A DNA stretch of 64,000 bases from Synechococcus sp. MU1617 (GCF_020514235.1 NZ_VTLB01000003.1:124001-188000), one strand, 5' to 3'; shown: positions 49,781-58,306, counted from the first letter of the stretch. Translations and numbers: made by a program. The notes: generated by a model from the sequence alone, not told the origin.

Positions 49781-50605
49781 ATGTCGCAGCAAACGGCGTC
49801 ACAGCAGATTCACCCCATGGCGGTGGTGGACCCAAAGGCCGAGCTGGCTGCCGGCGTGGTGATCGGCCCTGGTGCGGTGGTCGGCCCCGAGGTGGTGATC
49901 GGAGAGAACACCTGGATCGGTCCCCATGCCGTTTTGGACGGACGGCTGACTCTTGGTCGTGACAACAAGGTGTTCCCGGGTGCTTGCCTGGGTCTTCCGC
50001 CGCAGGATCTCAAGTACCGCGGTGCCAACACCGAGGTGTTGATCGGTGATGGAAACACGCTGCGGGAATGCGTGACGATCAATCGTGCTACCGAAGAGGG
50101 TGAGGTGACCCGCATCGGCAACGGCAACCTGCTGATGGCCTATTGCCATCTGGGGCACAACTGCGATTTGGGCAACAACATCGTGATGTCCAATGCCATT
50201 CAGGTGGCGGGCCACGTGGTGATCGAAGACCGTGCGGTGATTGGTGGCTGTTTGGGAATTCACCAGTTCGTTCACATCGGCGGGATGGCGATGGTGGGCG
50301 GCATGACCCGCGTCGACCGAGATGTTCCCCCCTATTGCCTGGTGGAAGGCCATCCGGGCCGGGTGCGGGGTCTGAACCGTGTGGGGCTGCGGCGCAGTGG
50401 CCTGTCTGCCAATCACGATGGCGCTGAACTCAAGCAACTTCAGGAGGTCTGGACCCTGATGTATCGCTCTGACCTGGTGATTGCCGACGCGCTTCAGCGG
50501 GCCCGCAGCCAGCCGTTGCTGCCGGCGGCTGAACACTTTTGCCGGTTCCTTGAAGCCTCCACTGCGCAGGACCGACGTGGGCCGATGCCTGTGCAGGGGC
50601 GCTGA
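49781..50605 (+). CDS. lpxA: UDP-N-acetylglucosamine O-acyltransferase
   Basis: Left-handed beta-helix hexapeptide repeats ([21 protein letters not shown]) run through the first 190 residues. The catalytic-His region is [13 protein letters not shown], and the C-terminal part is helical. It acylates UDP-GlcNAc with hydroxyacyl-ACP in the first lipid A step. ATG 49781 is preferred; a GTG three bases earlier is also in frame. Its TGA overlaps the lpxB ATG. Confidence 0.95.
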   Translation: MSQQTASQQIHPMAVVDPKAELAAGVVIGPGAVVGPEVVIGENTWIGPHAVLDGRLTLGRDNKVFPGACLGLPPQDLKYRGANTEVLIGDGNTLRECVTINRATEEGEVTRIGNGNLLMAYCHLGHNCDLGNNIVMSNAIQVAGHVVIEDRAVIGGCLGIHQFVHIGGMAMVGGMTRVDRDVPPYCLVEGHPGRVRGLNRVGLRRSGLSANHDGAELKQLQEVWTLMYRSDLVIADALQRARSQPLLPAAEHFCRFLEASTAQDRRGPMPVQGR

Positions 50606-51786
50606 TGGTTCGGCTGCTGATCAGCACTGGAGAGGTCTCCGGTGATCTGCAGGGCAGCCTGTTGATTCGCGCCCTGCGGTTGGAGGCGGACCGACGGGGG
50701 CTGGAGCTTGAGGTGCTGGCCCTGGGAGGCCCGCGCATGGAGGCGGCGGGTGCGGTGTTGATCGCCGACACCGCTCCGATGGGGGCGATTGGCCTGTGGG
50801 AGGCCGTCCCATTGATTCTTCCCACGCTGCGGCTGCAGGCCCGGGTGGATGCGCTGCTGAAGGCCCGGCCCCTTGATGGGGTCGTGTTGATTGACTACGT
50901 CGGGGCCAATGTGCGTCTGGGCACACGGCTGCGGAGACAGCGGCCCGATCTGCCGATCACTTACTACATCGCCCCCCAGGAGTGGGCCTGGCGCTTTGGC
51001 GATGGCAGCACCACCCGTCTTCTTGGGTTCACCGACAAGATCCTGGCGATCTTCCCGGCGGAGGCCGAGTTCTATGCCGCCCGTGGTGCGGATGTGAGCT
51101 GGGTGGGCCATCCCCTGTTGGACAGCTTCCAGAACCTGCCCGATCGCGCCAGCGCCCGCCGCCAACTGGGTCTGGATCCTGAGGCGCCGGTGCTGCTGCT
51201 GTTGCCAGCCTCGCGGCCCCAGGAGTTGCGCTACCTGATGCCACCGTTGGCCCAGGCGGCGGCCCTGTTGCAGCAAAGCCACCCTGATCTTCAGGTGCTT
51301 CTGCCCGCTGGGCTTGCGCAGTTCGAAGCGCCCTTGGCTGCAGCGCTGCAGGAGGCCGGCGTGCGCCAGAGCCGGGTGATTCCCGCCGCTGAAGCCGATG
51401 GGCTGAAGACCACCTTCTGTGCGGCCGCGGATCTCGCTTTGGGTAAATCCGGCACGGTGAATCTGGAACTGGCCCTGCAGGGGGTGCCCCAGGTGGTGGG
51501 GTACCGCGTGAGCCGACTCACGGCCTGGGTTGCCCGCCACGTGCTGCGCTTCCAGGTTGATCACATCTCGCCGGTGAATCTGTTGCTCAAGCAGCGGTTG
51601 GTGCCGGAGCTGCTGCAGGACGAACTCACCGCCGAAGCCCTGGTGGAGAGGGCTCTTCCTCTGTTGACCGCCACCCCTGAGCGCCACGCCATGCTGGAAG
51701 GCTATGAGCGGCTGCGGGCCACCCTTGGTGCTCCTGGAGTAACCGAGCGGGCGGCCAAGGCCATCTTTGATCAGGTGCTCGGATGA
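50605..51786 (+). CDS. lpxB: Lipid-A-disaccharide synthase
   Basis: The 393-residue GT-B enzyme begins [19 protein letters not shown] and has [26 protein letters not shown] and a C-terminal [20 protein letters not shown]. It joins two acylated glucosamine units to the lipid A disaccharide. It is coupled to lpxA upstream and msrA downstream (ATGA). Confidence 0.95.
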   Translation: MVRLLISTGEVSGDLQGSLLIRALRLEADRRGLELEVLALGGPRMEAAGAVLIADTAPMGAIGLWEAVPLILPTLRLQARVDALLKARPLDGVVLIDYVGANVRLGTRLRRQRPDLPITYYIAPQEWAWRFGDGSTTRLLGFTDKILAIFPAEAEFYAARGADVSWVGHPLLDSFQNLPDRASARRQLGLDPEAPVLLLLPASRPQELRYLMPPLAQAAALLQQSHPDLQVLLPAGLAQFEAPLAAALQEAGVRQSRVIPAAEADGLKTTFCAAADLALGKSGTVNLELALQGVPQVVGYRVSRLTAWVARHVLRFQVDHISPVNLLLKQRLVPELLQDELTAEALVERALPLLTATPERHAMLEGYERLRATLGAPGVTERAAKAIFDQVLG

Positions 51787-52406
51787 AACGAACGCTGCTG
51801 CTGCTGTTCACCTGCCTGATGCTGCTTAGCTGGCCCCAACAGGCCATGGCTGAGTTGCAGACGGCGGTCTTTGCCGGTGGCTGTTTCTGGTGTCTGGAGC
51901 ACGACCTGGAGGATCTGCCGGGGGTGCGGGAGGCCGTGAGCGGCTACAGCGGCGGGCAGCTGGAGCGCCCCACGTACCGGCAGGTGAGCAGTGAGACCAC
52001 AGGTCACCAGGAAGCGGTGCAGGTGCGTTTTGACTCGGATCTGATCAGCTATGCGGAGCTGTTGCGCAGCTACTGGCGCAATGTGGATCCTCTGGACGGC
52101 GGCGGTCAGTTCTGTGACCGCGGCGACTCCTATCGGCCGGTGATTTTCACGGCCGATCCCGTCCAGGCTCAGGCCGCTGAGGCCAGTGCTGAGGCGGCGG
52201 CCCGCGAGCTCGGGCAATCCCGGTCTGCTTTGAAGGTGGAGCTCAGGCCGGCGGCTCGCTTCTGGCCCGCCGAGGGTTACCACCAGAACTACGCGGAGAA
52301 CAACGCCGTCAAATACAACTTTTACCGGTTCAGCTGCGGTCGTGATCGCAGGCTCGACACCGTCTGGGGGGACAACGCTCGTTCCGGTAACGCCTGGGGG
52401 AATTAG
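51783..52406 (+). CDS. msrA: Peptide methionine sulfoxide reductase A, exported
   Basis: The catalytic motif is [12 protein letters not shown], with [13 protein letters not shown] and [11 protein letters not shown] following. A signal peptide of 23 residues ([19 protein letters not shown]) suggests periplasmic or lumenal location, unlike most MsrA. The last 30 residues hold an extra Cys (FSCGRDRR) that may serve as resolving Cys. It is the last gene of the outer-membrane operon, so it may protect exported proteins. Confidence 0.92.
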   Translation: MKRTLLLLFTCLMLLSWPQQAMAELQTAVFAGGCFWCLEHDLEDLPGVREAVSGYSGGQLERPTYRQVSSETTGHQEAVQVRFDSDLISYAELLRSYWRNVDPLDGGGQFCDRGDSYRPVIFTADPVQAQAAEASAEAAARELGQSRSALKVELRPAARFWPAEGYHQNYAENNAVKYNFYRFSCGRDRRLDTVWGDNARSGNAWGN

Positions 52407-52424
52407 AGCTCAGTTCCGGTGGCC

Positions 52425-52733
52425 TTAAGGCCTCAGCCTTCCGACGCCATAGCCGAGCAACAGGCCAACAGCTCCTCCAACGGAACCAGCTGTCAGTTGC
52501 ATGCGTTGAGTCGAGCTGAGCCGGTCTGCGAACACCAGTACGGCTGAGACAACGAACAGCAACAGCGCCGTGACAAGCACGGCATCCAGCGATCTGTTGC
52601 CTGACTTCCCTGTCTGTCCTCCACCACCCTGACCACCGCCTCGCTTCACAGGTGGTTCCCCTCCAGGTTGGTTGTTCGCATCCAGCTCACGTTCAATGCG
52701 GTTGAGCTCTTTTTCGGCAGGAGATCGGTCCAT
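52425..52733 (-). CDS. Small membrane protein, two TM segments
   Basis: The 102-residue protein has a charged N-terminus, a Gly-rich linker (KRGGGQGGGGQTGKSG) and two hydrophobic helices (AVLVTALLLFVVSAVLVFA and a C-terminal Gly/Leu/Val helix). No family recognised. It converges on msrA. Confidence 0.6.
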   Translation of the reverse strand: MDRSPAEKELNRIERELDANNQPGGEPPVKRGGGQGGGGQTGKSGNRSLDAVLVTALLLFVVSAVLVFADRLSSTQRMQLTAGSVGGAVGLLLGYGVGRLRP

Positions 52734-52751
52734 GCCTAAAGGATGGCAGCC

Positions 52752-52865
52752 TCAATCCTCGGCAGAGCGCCCCCGGGTGCGCGCACGGTCGCTCAGCCAG
52801 ATGATCACCCGTGTGATCGCCCACGCGAGCGCGAAACCCAGCAGGATCGAGAGCAGTGACTCCAC
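52752..52865 (-). CDS. Tiny membrane protein (37 residues)
   Basis: A GTG-started frame encodes ESLLSILLGFALAWAITRV plus a short Arg-rich tail: one transmembrane helix with a positive C-terminus. It lies 18 bases upstream of the two-TM gene on the same strand. No ribosome-binding site is obvious, so this is tentative. Confidence 0.45.
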   Translation of the reverse strand: MESLLSILLGFALAWAITRVIIWLSDRARTRGRSAED

Positions 52866-52949
52866 AGCACAGCACTTGAGGACACCGGCAAGTGCCGGAT
52901 GACCCTCAATATGCCGATCTGATCAAGGAATGCGTGAGGACTGTTGCGA

Positions 52950-53102
52950 TCAGTCGCTTGCTTTGGCGTCCTTGTCGTTGTCTTTGGCTGGCTGTGTTGT
53001 GGCCTGAGGCTTGGATGCCGTTTTGCAGGCCAAGGAAGCTTCCAGGCGCTGCAGCTGCGCTTCGCGCAGTGCATCGGAAATGCTGAGAGTGCGGTCAGTC
53101 AT
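52950..53102 (-). CDS. Small soluble hypothetical protein (50 residues)
   Basis: An ATG-started frame gives TLSISDALREAQLQRLEASL followed by a Lys/Asp/Thr-rich hydrophilic tail ending KDAKASD. The first half would be an amphipathic helix. It is in line with the two small membrane genes downstream. Competing frames in this stretch are less protein-like. Tentative. Confidence 0.45.
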   Translation of the reverse strand: MTDRTLSISDALREAQLQRLEASLACKTASKPQATTQPAKDNDKDAKASD

Positions 53103-53332
53103 CGATTGGCGTTCTCGACAGCGGCAGGCTCAGGGCCTAGTGCGATCGAAAGTGGACCTACAGATCTGAAGACTGACGAAACCTAGACGCCCGTGGGCCT
53201 ACGTCCAGGGAGCAAAAGTGCTTACGTCAGTGTCTGGCAACACACCCGCACCAAGACGCCAGCGCGATCCACGGGTTGCCAAACCTGGACCGCTATGGCT
53301 ATGAGTACAGGAGTACTATTCATGGGCGGCGT

Positions 53333-53623
53333 ATGTCTATTGATCACAGCGATCTCGCGGTGAAGGCGGAAGCTCCATTCCTCCATGTCCGCCCAGGGCA
53401 CTTTGTGATCGTTGGTGGAGACCAGCTCGATCAAGGGGATTGGTGGATGGGGCAGGTGATCTTCTGTGAGGGGAGTGCGCGTCACCCCAGGCTCCCGTCT
53501 CTGTTTCAGGTGGCTGATGTGGACACGGGCGTCATCACGTGGATCAATGCCGATGCGATTTCTGATGTGATCTGGTCGATGGATGGATGGCCGGCCAGTG
53601 CGCTCGTCCGTGAAGAGCGTTGA
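53333..53623 (+). CDS. DUF3104 family protein
   Basis: About 96 residues from ATG 53333, with HVRPGHFVIVGGDQL, GDWWMGQVIFCEGSAR and SLFQVADVDTGVITWINAD, the pattern of DUF3104, a family found mainly in marine picocyanobacteria. Function unknown. An upstream ATG at 53276 is also in frame. Confidence 0.7.
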   Translation: MSIDHSDLAVKAEAPFLHVRPGHFVIVGGDQLDQGDWWMGQVIFCEGSARHPRLPSLFQVADVDTGVITWINADAISDVIWSMDGWPASALVREER

Positions 53624-53685
53624 TCAAGGGGCCGTATGTGTCCGCGTCAATAACGCGGGGTTGACGGTTGTCCTATAAAGGCTGT

Positions 53686-53699
53686 GTAGCAGTTGCTAC
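53686..53699 (+). promoter_or_regulatory. NtcA-box-like palindrome GTAN8TAC
   Basis: GTAGCAGTTGCTAC is a perfect palindrome that fits the NtcA consensus GTAN8TAC. It lies about 80 bases before the DUF4278 start. A matching -10 element at the distance normal for NtcA-activated promoters (20-24 bases, TAN3T) was not found, so this is a candidate only. Confidence 0.3.
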
Positions 53700-53777
53700 A
53701 GAACGTTCACCCCTTTAGAGGGGCGCAGACGCTCCAAGCCACGGAACGGGGACTTGGATTTCTTCGAGGAACTTCCA

Positions 53778-53945
53778 ATGACGGCACTTCTTTATCGAGG
53801 TCACGCCTACGCAGCAGCGGTATCAGCACCCAAAGCCTGCGTTGAGCTGACCTACCGACGCGAGCACTACAACACCTGTCGGGAGGAGGTCGCGCGCGAC
53901 GTGCACCCCACCCTGACCTATCGAGGCGTCTCCTACACCAAGTAG
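53778..53945 (+). CDS. DUF4278-like small protein
   Basis: The 55-residue protein starts MTALLYRGHAYAA and ends PTLTYRGVSYTK, the LxYRGxxY pattern appearing twice, as in DUF4278. A GAGGA sequence seven bases before ATG 53778 supports this start rather than 53754. A strong terminator follows. Confidence 0.7.
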   Translation: MTALLYRGHAYAAAVSAPKACVELTYRREHYNTCREEVARDVHPTLTYRGVSYTK

Positions 53946-53967
53946 GCCGAAGCTTCTTTCAGGCCTT

Positions 53968-53993
53968 GCCCCTGCCATTGGCGGGGGTTTTTT
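53968..53993 (+). terminator. Rho-independent terminator after DUF4278 gene
   Basis: CCCCTGCC, loop ATT, GGCGGGGG forms a near-perfect stem followed by six T residues, 23 bases after the stop. Confidence 0.82.
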
Positions 53994-54073
53994 ATTGGGC
54001 CGCTTGGTGGATGGCCGACCACGATCCAAGCGGGATTTCGTCATTGTGTGCGCGAAACAGTCAAAGCCCGCCA

Positions 54074-54226
54074 GTGGGAACGGACCTCACCGCCATCGTG
54101 ATCTCCTCGGTGTTTCTTGGGGTGGGATTTGTGATTGCCAAGTTCTTCCCAGAAGCCGCGTTGTTGGCGGCGGTGTTCTTGGTGGGGCTGGCGATTCTCA
54201 ACATCGCCCTTGTCCTTGTGGCCTGA
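54074..54226 (+). CDS. Small membrane protein (50 residues, two helices)
   Basis: From GTG 54074 the protein reads TDLTAIVISSVFLGVGFVIA and KFF then LLAAVFLVGLAILNIALVLVA, i.e. two transmembrane helices linked by a short loop. The frame is open upstream to 53966, but that would start inside the previous terminator. No family recognised. Confidence 0.55.
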   Translation: MGTDLTAIVISSVFLGVGFVIAKFFPEAALLAAVFLVGLAILNIALVLVA

Positions 54227-54230
54227 TGCC

Positions 54231-54262
54231 AAAAAAAAGGGGGGTGTTCCCTAGGCACCCCC
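54231..54262 (-). terminator. Hairpin with minus-strand T run
   Basis: GGGGGGTG and CACCCCC form a GC-rich stem around CCTAGG. Eight A residues precede it, so the T run belongs to the minus strand. No minus-strand gene to its right is convincing, so either it ends an unannotated antisense transcript or it serves as a T-less hairpin for the upstream plus-strand gene. Confidence 0.45.
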
Positions 54263-54453
54263 GCGTTCGACGCGTTGCCCCTTCACCGAAAGAAGCCTCC
54301 GCAGGATGGCCTGGACTCCCGTGGCTGGTCGTCGCCATCACGACAAAACGGTTTTGGTGTGAGGGACCCAAGAAAAAGGAGTCGTCCTCTGCGGACGGTC
54401 CCGTTGCGTTGACAAGGGTTGCACCATGAACATGTTCACTGTGAACTTTCCCC

Positions 54454-54621
54454 ATGGCAAATGTCCGCGAGATGATTAACACCCATCTGCCTGTCGCGCT
54501 CAAGTTGATCAACAGCGCCGCCCTGGTCGCGATCGCGCTCTCGACCCTCTGCGCTGCGGGTTCTCTGCGCGAAATGTCAGGCAGGTCTGCTGCTTCAGCG
54601 GCTGTGACTGACGTCAACTGA
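54454..54621 (+). CDS. Small hydrophobic hypothetical protein (55 residues)
   Basis: ATG 54454 opens a frame encoding MANVREMINTHLPVALKLIN followed by SAALVAIALSTLCAAG and a short Ser/Ala tail. One hydrophobic helix is predicted by eye. A CTGGAG/CTCCAG hairpin without T run follows. No clear ribosome-binding site; tentative. Confidence 0.45.
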   Translation: MANVREMINTHLPVALKLINSAALVAIALSTLCAAGSLREMSGRSAASAAVTDVN

Positions 54622-54845
54622 GCCCAATACCCCTGGAGTGATACGAGGTCTCGCTCCAGGGGGGCGAGCCGGCCGTTACCTGATCAAATCCGGTCGAATT
54701 CCTTAAGAAACCAACACTCAACCTGTTGAAAAGATTAAGCGCGGCGACCTGAATGATTCAGCAAGTTCTCAGTGAACAGACGGGTTTCCAGCCATCGACC
54801 AAGGTGGAAGCCATGCTTACGATCTGGCGGTGAGAGGAGGGTTGT

Positions 54846-55028
54846 ATGTATTTGCTGACCATTAAGGATGGTCTTGGCACCCGTCATATCGGTCCCTACG
54901 CGTCGCCGAAGCATGCGTCGGATGATCTCGATCGGGTGTTGGAAACTTGCTCCGAGCGAGCAAGGTGGCAGATCCATGCGCTTGAAACACCCGACCGTTC
55001 CCTTGAATTGCAAGCGGTTGCATCCTGA
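54846..55028 (+). CDS. Small hypothetical protein (60 residues)
   Basis: The protein starts MYLLTIKDGLGTRHIGPYAS and contains ASDDLDRVLETCSERARWQI. An ideal AGGAGG lies five bases before the ATG, which makes translation likely. It is soluble with a beta-alpha character. No family recognised. Confidence 0.6.
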   Translation: MYLLTIKDGLGTRHIGPYASPKHASDDLDRVLETCSERARWQIHALETPDRSLELQAVAS

Positions 55029-55043
55029 TTGGGCGCGTCCCGA

Positions 55044-55280
55044 TCAGCCCTGACGTCGCCCTGGAAAACCACGGGTCAGCCCGCTGTCGATCATCAGGCC
55101 GATTCCGGCGTTGATGCAGATCAGGCTGAGGGTGCCGTACCAGAACCAGGGGCCTCCATCCTTGCCCAGCATCTGAACCACCTTGCGGCTCACCGCTTCG
55201 CCGAACAGGCAAAGCCCTACCGGGAGCAGAAGTACCCCCAATTGGGCCTTGATGTACCAGCGCACCGGGGAGCGGCTCAT
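55044..55280 (-). CDS. Small membrane protein downstream of pepA
   Basis: The 78-residue protein has two hydrophobic helices (AQLGVLLLPVGLCLFGEAV; FWYGTLSLICINAGIGLMI) and a basic C-terminus. Its ATG overlaps the pepA stop (ATGA), so it is co-translated with pepA. No function known. Confidence 0.68.
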   Translation of the reverse strand: MSRSPVRWYIKAQLGVLLLPVGLCLFGEAVSRKVVQMLGKDGGPWFWYGTLSLICINAGIGLMIDSGLTRGFPGRRQG

Positions 55281-56746
55281 GACTGGGCCAGCACCCAGTT
55301 CACCAGGGTGCGCACGCCGTAGCCGGTGGCTCCAGCGGGATTGACCCCTTTGCCCTTGTCACTCCAGACCGGTCCGGCGATGTCGATGTGGGCCCAGGCG
55401 GTGTCTTTGGCCACGAACTCCTTGAGGAACAGGGCGGCTGTGATCGAACCGCCTGGCCGCGGGCCGGTGTTCTTCATATCGGCTAGCAACGACTTCAATC
55501 CATCCCTGTAGGACTGCCGCAGTGGCATGCGCCAGAGGCCTTCCCCACCCGTCTGAGCAGCGGCATCGAGGGCCTCCGCTAGGTCGTCATTGTTGGACCA
55601 CAGCCCGGCCATCTCATCACCCAGGGCAATGACGCAGGCTCCGGTGAGGGTGGCCAGATCCACCACGGCATCGGGCTTCTGCTCGCAGGCGTAGAGCAGC
55701 GCATCGGCGAGGGTGAGGCGGCCTTCGGCGTCGGTGTTGTTGATCTCAATCGTCATGCCGTTGGCGGCCGTGACGATGTCTCCGGGGTGGACGGCGGAGC
55801 CATTCACCATGTTTTCGCAGGAGGCCACCACCATGTGAACCTCAACGCCGGCAGGCTTCAGTTCAGCGATGCTGCGCATGGCACCGAGAACAGCGGCACT
55901 GCCGCCCATGTCGAACTTCATCATGTCGATCTGGGCTGCGCCCACCTTGAGGTTGTAACCGCCGGAATCGAAGGTGAGGCCTTTGCCCACCAGGGCAACG
56001 CGGCGTTTCACTTCGCCCTCGGGGCGATAGATCAGGTGGATGAACTTGGGGGGCAGATCAGAGCCCTGGCTGACGGCTAGGAAGGCGCCCATACCCTTGG
56101 CTTCACAGTCGCTGCGCTCGAGCACCTTGAGCTCAAGGCCATGGTCTCGAGCCATGCCAGCGGCCGTGTCTGCGAGGGCTGCAGGGGTGACCACGTTCGG
56201 GGGGGCAGCCACCAGCTCTCGGGCCAGTTCCACACCGGCGCATGTGGCATTGACTGCCGTAAAGCCGCTGGCGGCGGCGGGGTCGAGGTCGATCAGCTCC
56301 AGGGCATCGGGGATCCGGCGCGGGTCCGGTTCCTTGCGGAAGCGCTGGTCTTTGTAGAGGCAGAGCCGTACCGCTTCAGCGCAAATGCGGGCTGCTTCTG
56401 TTGCATCGGTTCCTGTCCAGGGCAAGTGCAGGCCGAGGTTGCCCTCACAGCCGATGGCGGCTTTGGCAGCCCGGGCGGCGGCGGCGCGCAGGTGGTCGGT
56501 ATCGATTCCATCGCTCTCGCCCAGGCCCAGCACCACCAGGCGCTGCGGGCCCCCGCCCAGTGGCGTGATCACCAGCTGGTCCCCAGGCTTGCCTTTGAAC
56601 TCCTGCTGCTTGAGGGCATCGGTGATGCCGGTAAAGCGTTGTTCCAGGGCTGTTGCCGTGGCATCGACATCGCCCTGGGGCAGCCCCACCGCCAGCACAT
56701 CGCCGTTCCACTCCTGCAGGCCGGTGGAGGACAGGGAGAAGCGCAT
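55277..56746 (-). CDS. pepA: Leucyl aminopeptidase (M17)
   Basis: The 489-residue protein has the M17 metal and active-site motifs VGKGLTFDSGGYNLK, KFDMGGSAAVLGAM and NTDAEGRLTLADALLYA. It removes N-terminal residues, often Leu, with two metal ions. ATG 56746 is chosen; an ATG at 56764 is also in frame. Confidence 0.95.
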   Translation of the reverse strand: MRFSLSSTGLQEWNGDVLAVGLPQGDVDATATALEQRFTGITDALKQQEFKGKPGDQLVITPLGGGPQRLVVLGLGESDGIDTDHLRAAAARAAKAAIGCEGNLGLHLPWTGTDATEAARICAEAVRLCLYKDQRFRKEPDPRRIPDALELIDLDPAAASGFTAVNATCAGVELARELVAAPPNVVTPAALADTAAGMARDHGLELKVLERSDCEAKGMGAFLAVSQGSDLPPKFIHLIYRPEGEVKRRVALVGKGLTFDSGGYNLKVGAAQIDMMKFDMGGSAAVLGAMRSIAELKPAGVEVHMVVASCENMVNGSAVHPGDIVTAANGMTIEINNTDAEGRLTLADALLYACEQKPDAVVDLATLTGACVIALGDEMAGLWSNNDDLAEALDAAAQTGGEGLWRMPLRQSYRDGLKSLLADMKNTGPRPGGSITAALFLKEFVAKDTAWAHIDIAGPVWSDKGKGVNPAGATGYGVRTLVNWVLAQS

Positions 56747-56801
56747 GGGTGGACGCATCAACAAAGGACGAGCGTAGCGATCCCGCGTGTTGGCTTCGGC
56801 C

Positions 56802-57374
56802 TTAGAGCTCTGCGGTGAAGGGGGTGGCCCAGCGTTGGCGGGTTTCCTTGTTGAAAGGCGGCCACCAGCGTTGGATCAGCTGTTGTTCCAAGGCTCGCCG
56901 GGCCCGGGTGGCCCGGGGCACATCGCAGCTGAAGCGGATGCTCAGCTGAGCGCTGAGCTCACAGCGCTGCAGGGCTTCGCCGTAGGCAGCGAGGTAGGCC
57001 TTGCAGTCGTGATCGCCTTTCCAGCGGCGCTCGGCGGCCAGGGTTTCGCCCACATAAAGCAGAAGCGGGTGCTCCAGCTGTGTTGGCCTGTCCATCACCA
57101 GGTAGATCGCTGCTCCGCGGTGGGAGGGTTCCGGCCAGCGCCAGAAACTCATCGCCAGGGGTGTGAGGGCCAGCGGATCGATGGCCGCAGCAGCGTCATC
57201 GGGGTCGGAACCGAATAGATCCCCCTGGGTTGCTCCCGCGCTCTCCCCCCGGAACAGCGGCGCCTGATGGGCATGCAGACGCTCCTGCCACGCGAGCAGC
57301 TGCTCCCGTTGCAGGGGCAGGTCAGGCCCGTTGCTGAAGGCCAGTGCGCCGGTGGAGAACAGATCCCCCTGCAT
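56802..57374 (-). CDS. GIY-YIG nuclease-like protein with two clamp-binding-like motifs
   Basis: The 190-residue protein shows a GIY-YIG-like pattern: AAIYLVMD (Tyr 91), LLLYVGET (Tyr 107), ERRWKGDHDC (Arg 116/117), LEQQLIQRW (Glu 163) and PPFNKE (Asn 175). These match the order of catalytic residues in UvrC-type nuclease domains. The N-terminal part holds QGDLF at residues 2-6 and again at 50-54, a good match to the bacterial beta-clamp-binding pentapeptide QL(S/D)LF. Its ATG overlaps the stop of the HhH gene. A DNA-repair or replication role is inferred. Confidence 0.65.
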   Translation of the reverse strand: MQGDLFSTGALAFSNGPDLPLQREQLLAWQERLHAHQAPLFRGESAGATQGDLFGSDPDDAAAAIDPLALTPLAMSFWRWPEPSHRGAAIYLVMDRPTQLEHPLLLYVGETLAAERRWKGDHDCKAYLAAYGEALQRCELSAQLSIRFSCDVPRATRARRALEQQLIQRWWPPFNKETRQRWATPFTAEL

Positions 57375-57943
57375 TAGGGCAGCGGCAGGCTGGGCCCGGC
57401 GCGTCGGCTGCCGAAACTCACCCGGCCGATCAGGGCTTCAACGCTGCTGGCGGGTAGGCAGAGTCGCTCCTGCAGATCAGCCAGGTTCTTGAAACCGGCG
57501 CGTCGGCGCTCCCGCATCAGGTTGGCCAGTCGTTGTTCCGGCCAGCCGAGCAGCGTCAGCTGATCGGCGCTGGCGTTGTTGATGTCGAGGGGAGCGGCCT
57601 GGGGCTGCTGTGGAGCATCACCGTGCCACTGGAAGAGGAGATGGGGTGTCCAGAGCCTGATCAGATCGCTCGGCAGCTCCAGCAGCCGGAACAGATCATC
57701 GGCGCAGGCGAATTGCACACCCCCCTGTTGCAGCCGCACCAGCAGATCGGCTGTGTCCTGACTGCAGCCCGGCAGTTGCAGCCACTGATCGCGGCTGGCG
57801 CGATTCACATCCATCACCCAGGCGGGCGGCTCGGGGGCGATCGGTAATGGCAGAGCTTGTGGTGGACGGGCTGGCGCCGGCAGCTGCCCTGTGGCCTGCA
57901 GCACCCGCCTGGCTAGGGGATCCAACCAGTGGCTGCGGGGCAT
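57374..57943 (-). CDS. Tandem helix-hairpin-helix (ComEA-like) protein
   Basis: The 189-residue protein has two related helix-hairpin-helix repeats: VMDVNRASRDQWLQLPGCS and PLDINNASADQLTLLGWPEQ, each followed by a FxxxxDLxxxLxLP stretch. Such repeats bind DNA without sequence specificity. There is no signal peptide, unlike ComEA, so it is probably cytoplasmic. It is coupled to the GIY-YIG-like gene. Confidence 0.72.
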   Translation of the reverse strand: MPRSHWLDPLARRVLQATGQLPAPARPPQALPLPIAPEPPAWVMDVNRASRDQWLQLPGCSQDTADLLVRLQQGGVQFACADDLFRLLELPSDLIRLWTPHLLFQWHGDAPQQPQAAPLDINNASADQLTLLGWPEQRLANLMRERRRAGFKNLADLQERLCLPASSVEALIGRVSFGSRRAGPSLPLP

Positions 57944-57991
57944 GCGGCTCAGCAGAGTTGGGCCGACATTAACGAGGGTCCTGGGGCTGCG

Positions 57992-58306
57992 TCAGCGCAG
58001 CTTTCGGACGAGATCCTTGCAACCCCCCTGTTGGTCGATGTAACTGCGCATTAGATCGTCGTAGCCAGGAGTGGTTTTCACCTCGTCCCGGTCGGTGTCG
58101 CTCACCCCCTTGCTGAGCAAGAAGCGGTTGGCGATGTCTTGGGCTTGGGCGGGTCTCATCTGCTTGGTTTCGATCAGGCAGCGGGCATTGGCTTCGGCGA
58201 TGGTGACCAAAGCTGTGGTGCGCTCGCTGGCGGCGAAGCTTGCCTGTTGAACGAGGCTGCTGACGCTGAGAACCACCAGGGCTGTGGTGGCGGCGCGTTG
58301 GACCAT
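57992..58306 (-). CDS. Small exported protein
   Basis: The 104-residue protein starts with a signal peptide (TTALVVLSVSSLVQQASFA) and has a helical mature part with two Cys (NARCLIETKQ and QGGCKDLVRK) that could pair. No family recognised. Confidence 0.6.
   Translation of the reverse strand: MVQRAATTALVVLSVSSLVQQASFAASERTTALVTIAEANARCLIETKQMRPAQAQDIANRFLLSKGVSDTDRDEVKTTPGYDDLMRSYIDQQGGCKDLVRKLR

Noticed and set aside
50494-51687. A 397-codon open frame opposite lpxB
   Set aside because: Gln/His/Arg-rich antisense shadow; lpxB is well supported.
54306-54362. An 18-codon frame MAWTPVAGRRHHDKTVLV
   Set aside because: Too short, no ribosome-binding sequence of note and no sign of selection visible in one sequence.
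54753-54833. A 26-codon frame (MIQQVLSEQTGFQPSTKVEA) just before the 60-residue small gene
   Set aside because: It ends within bases of the next ribosome-binding site and could be a leader peptide, but it has no clear ribosome-binding site of its own and is too short to support.
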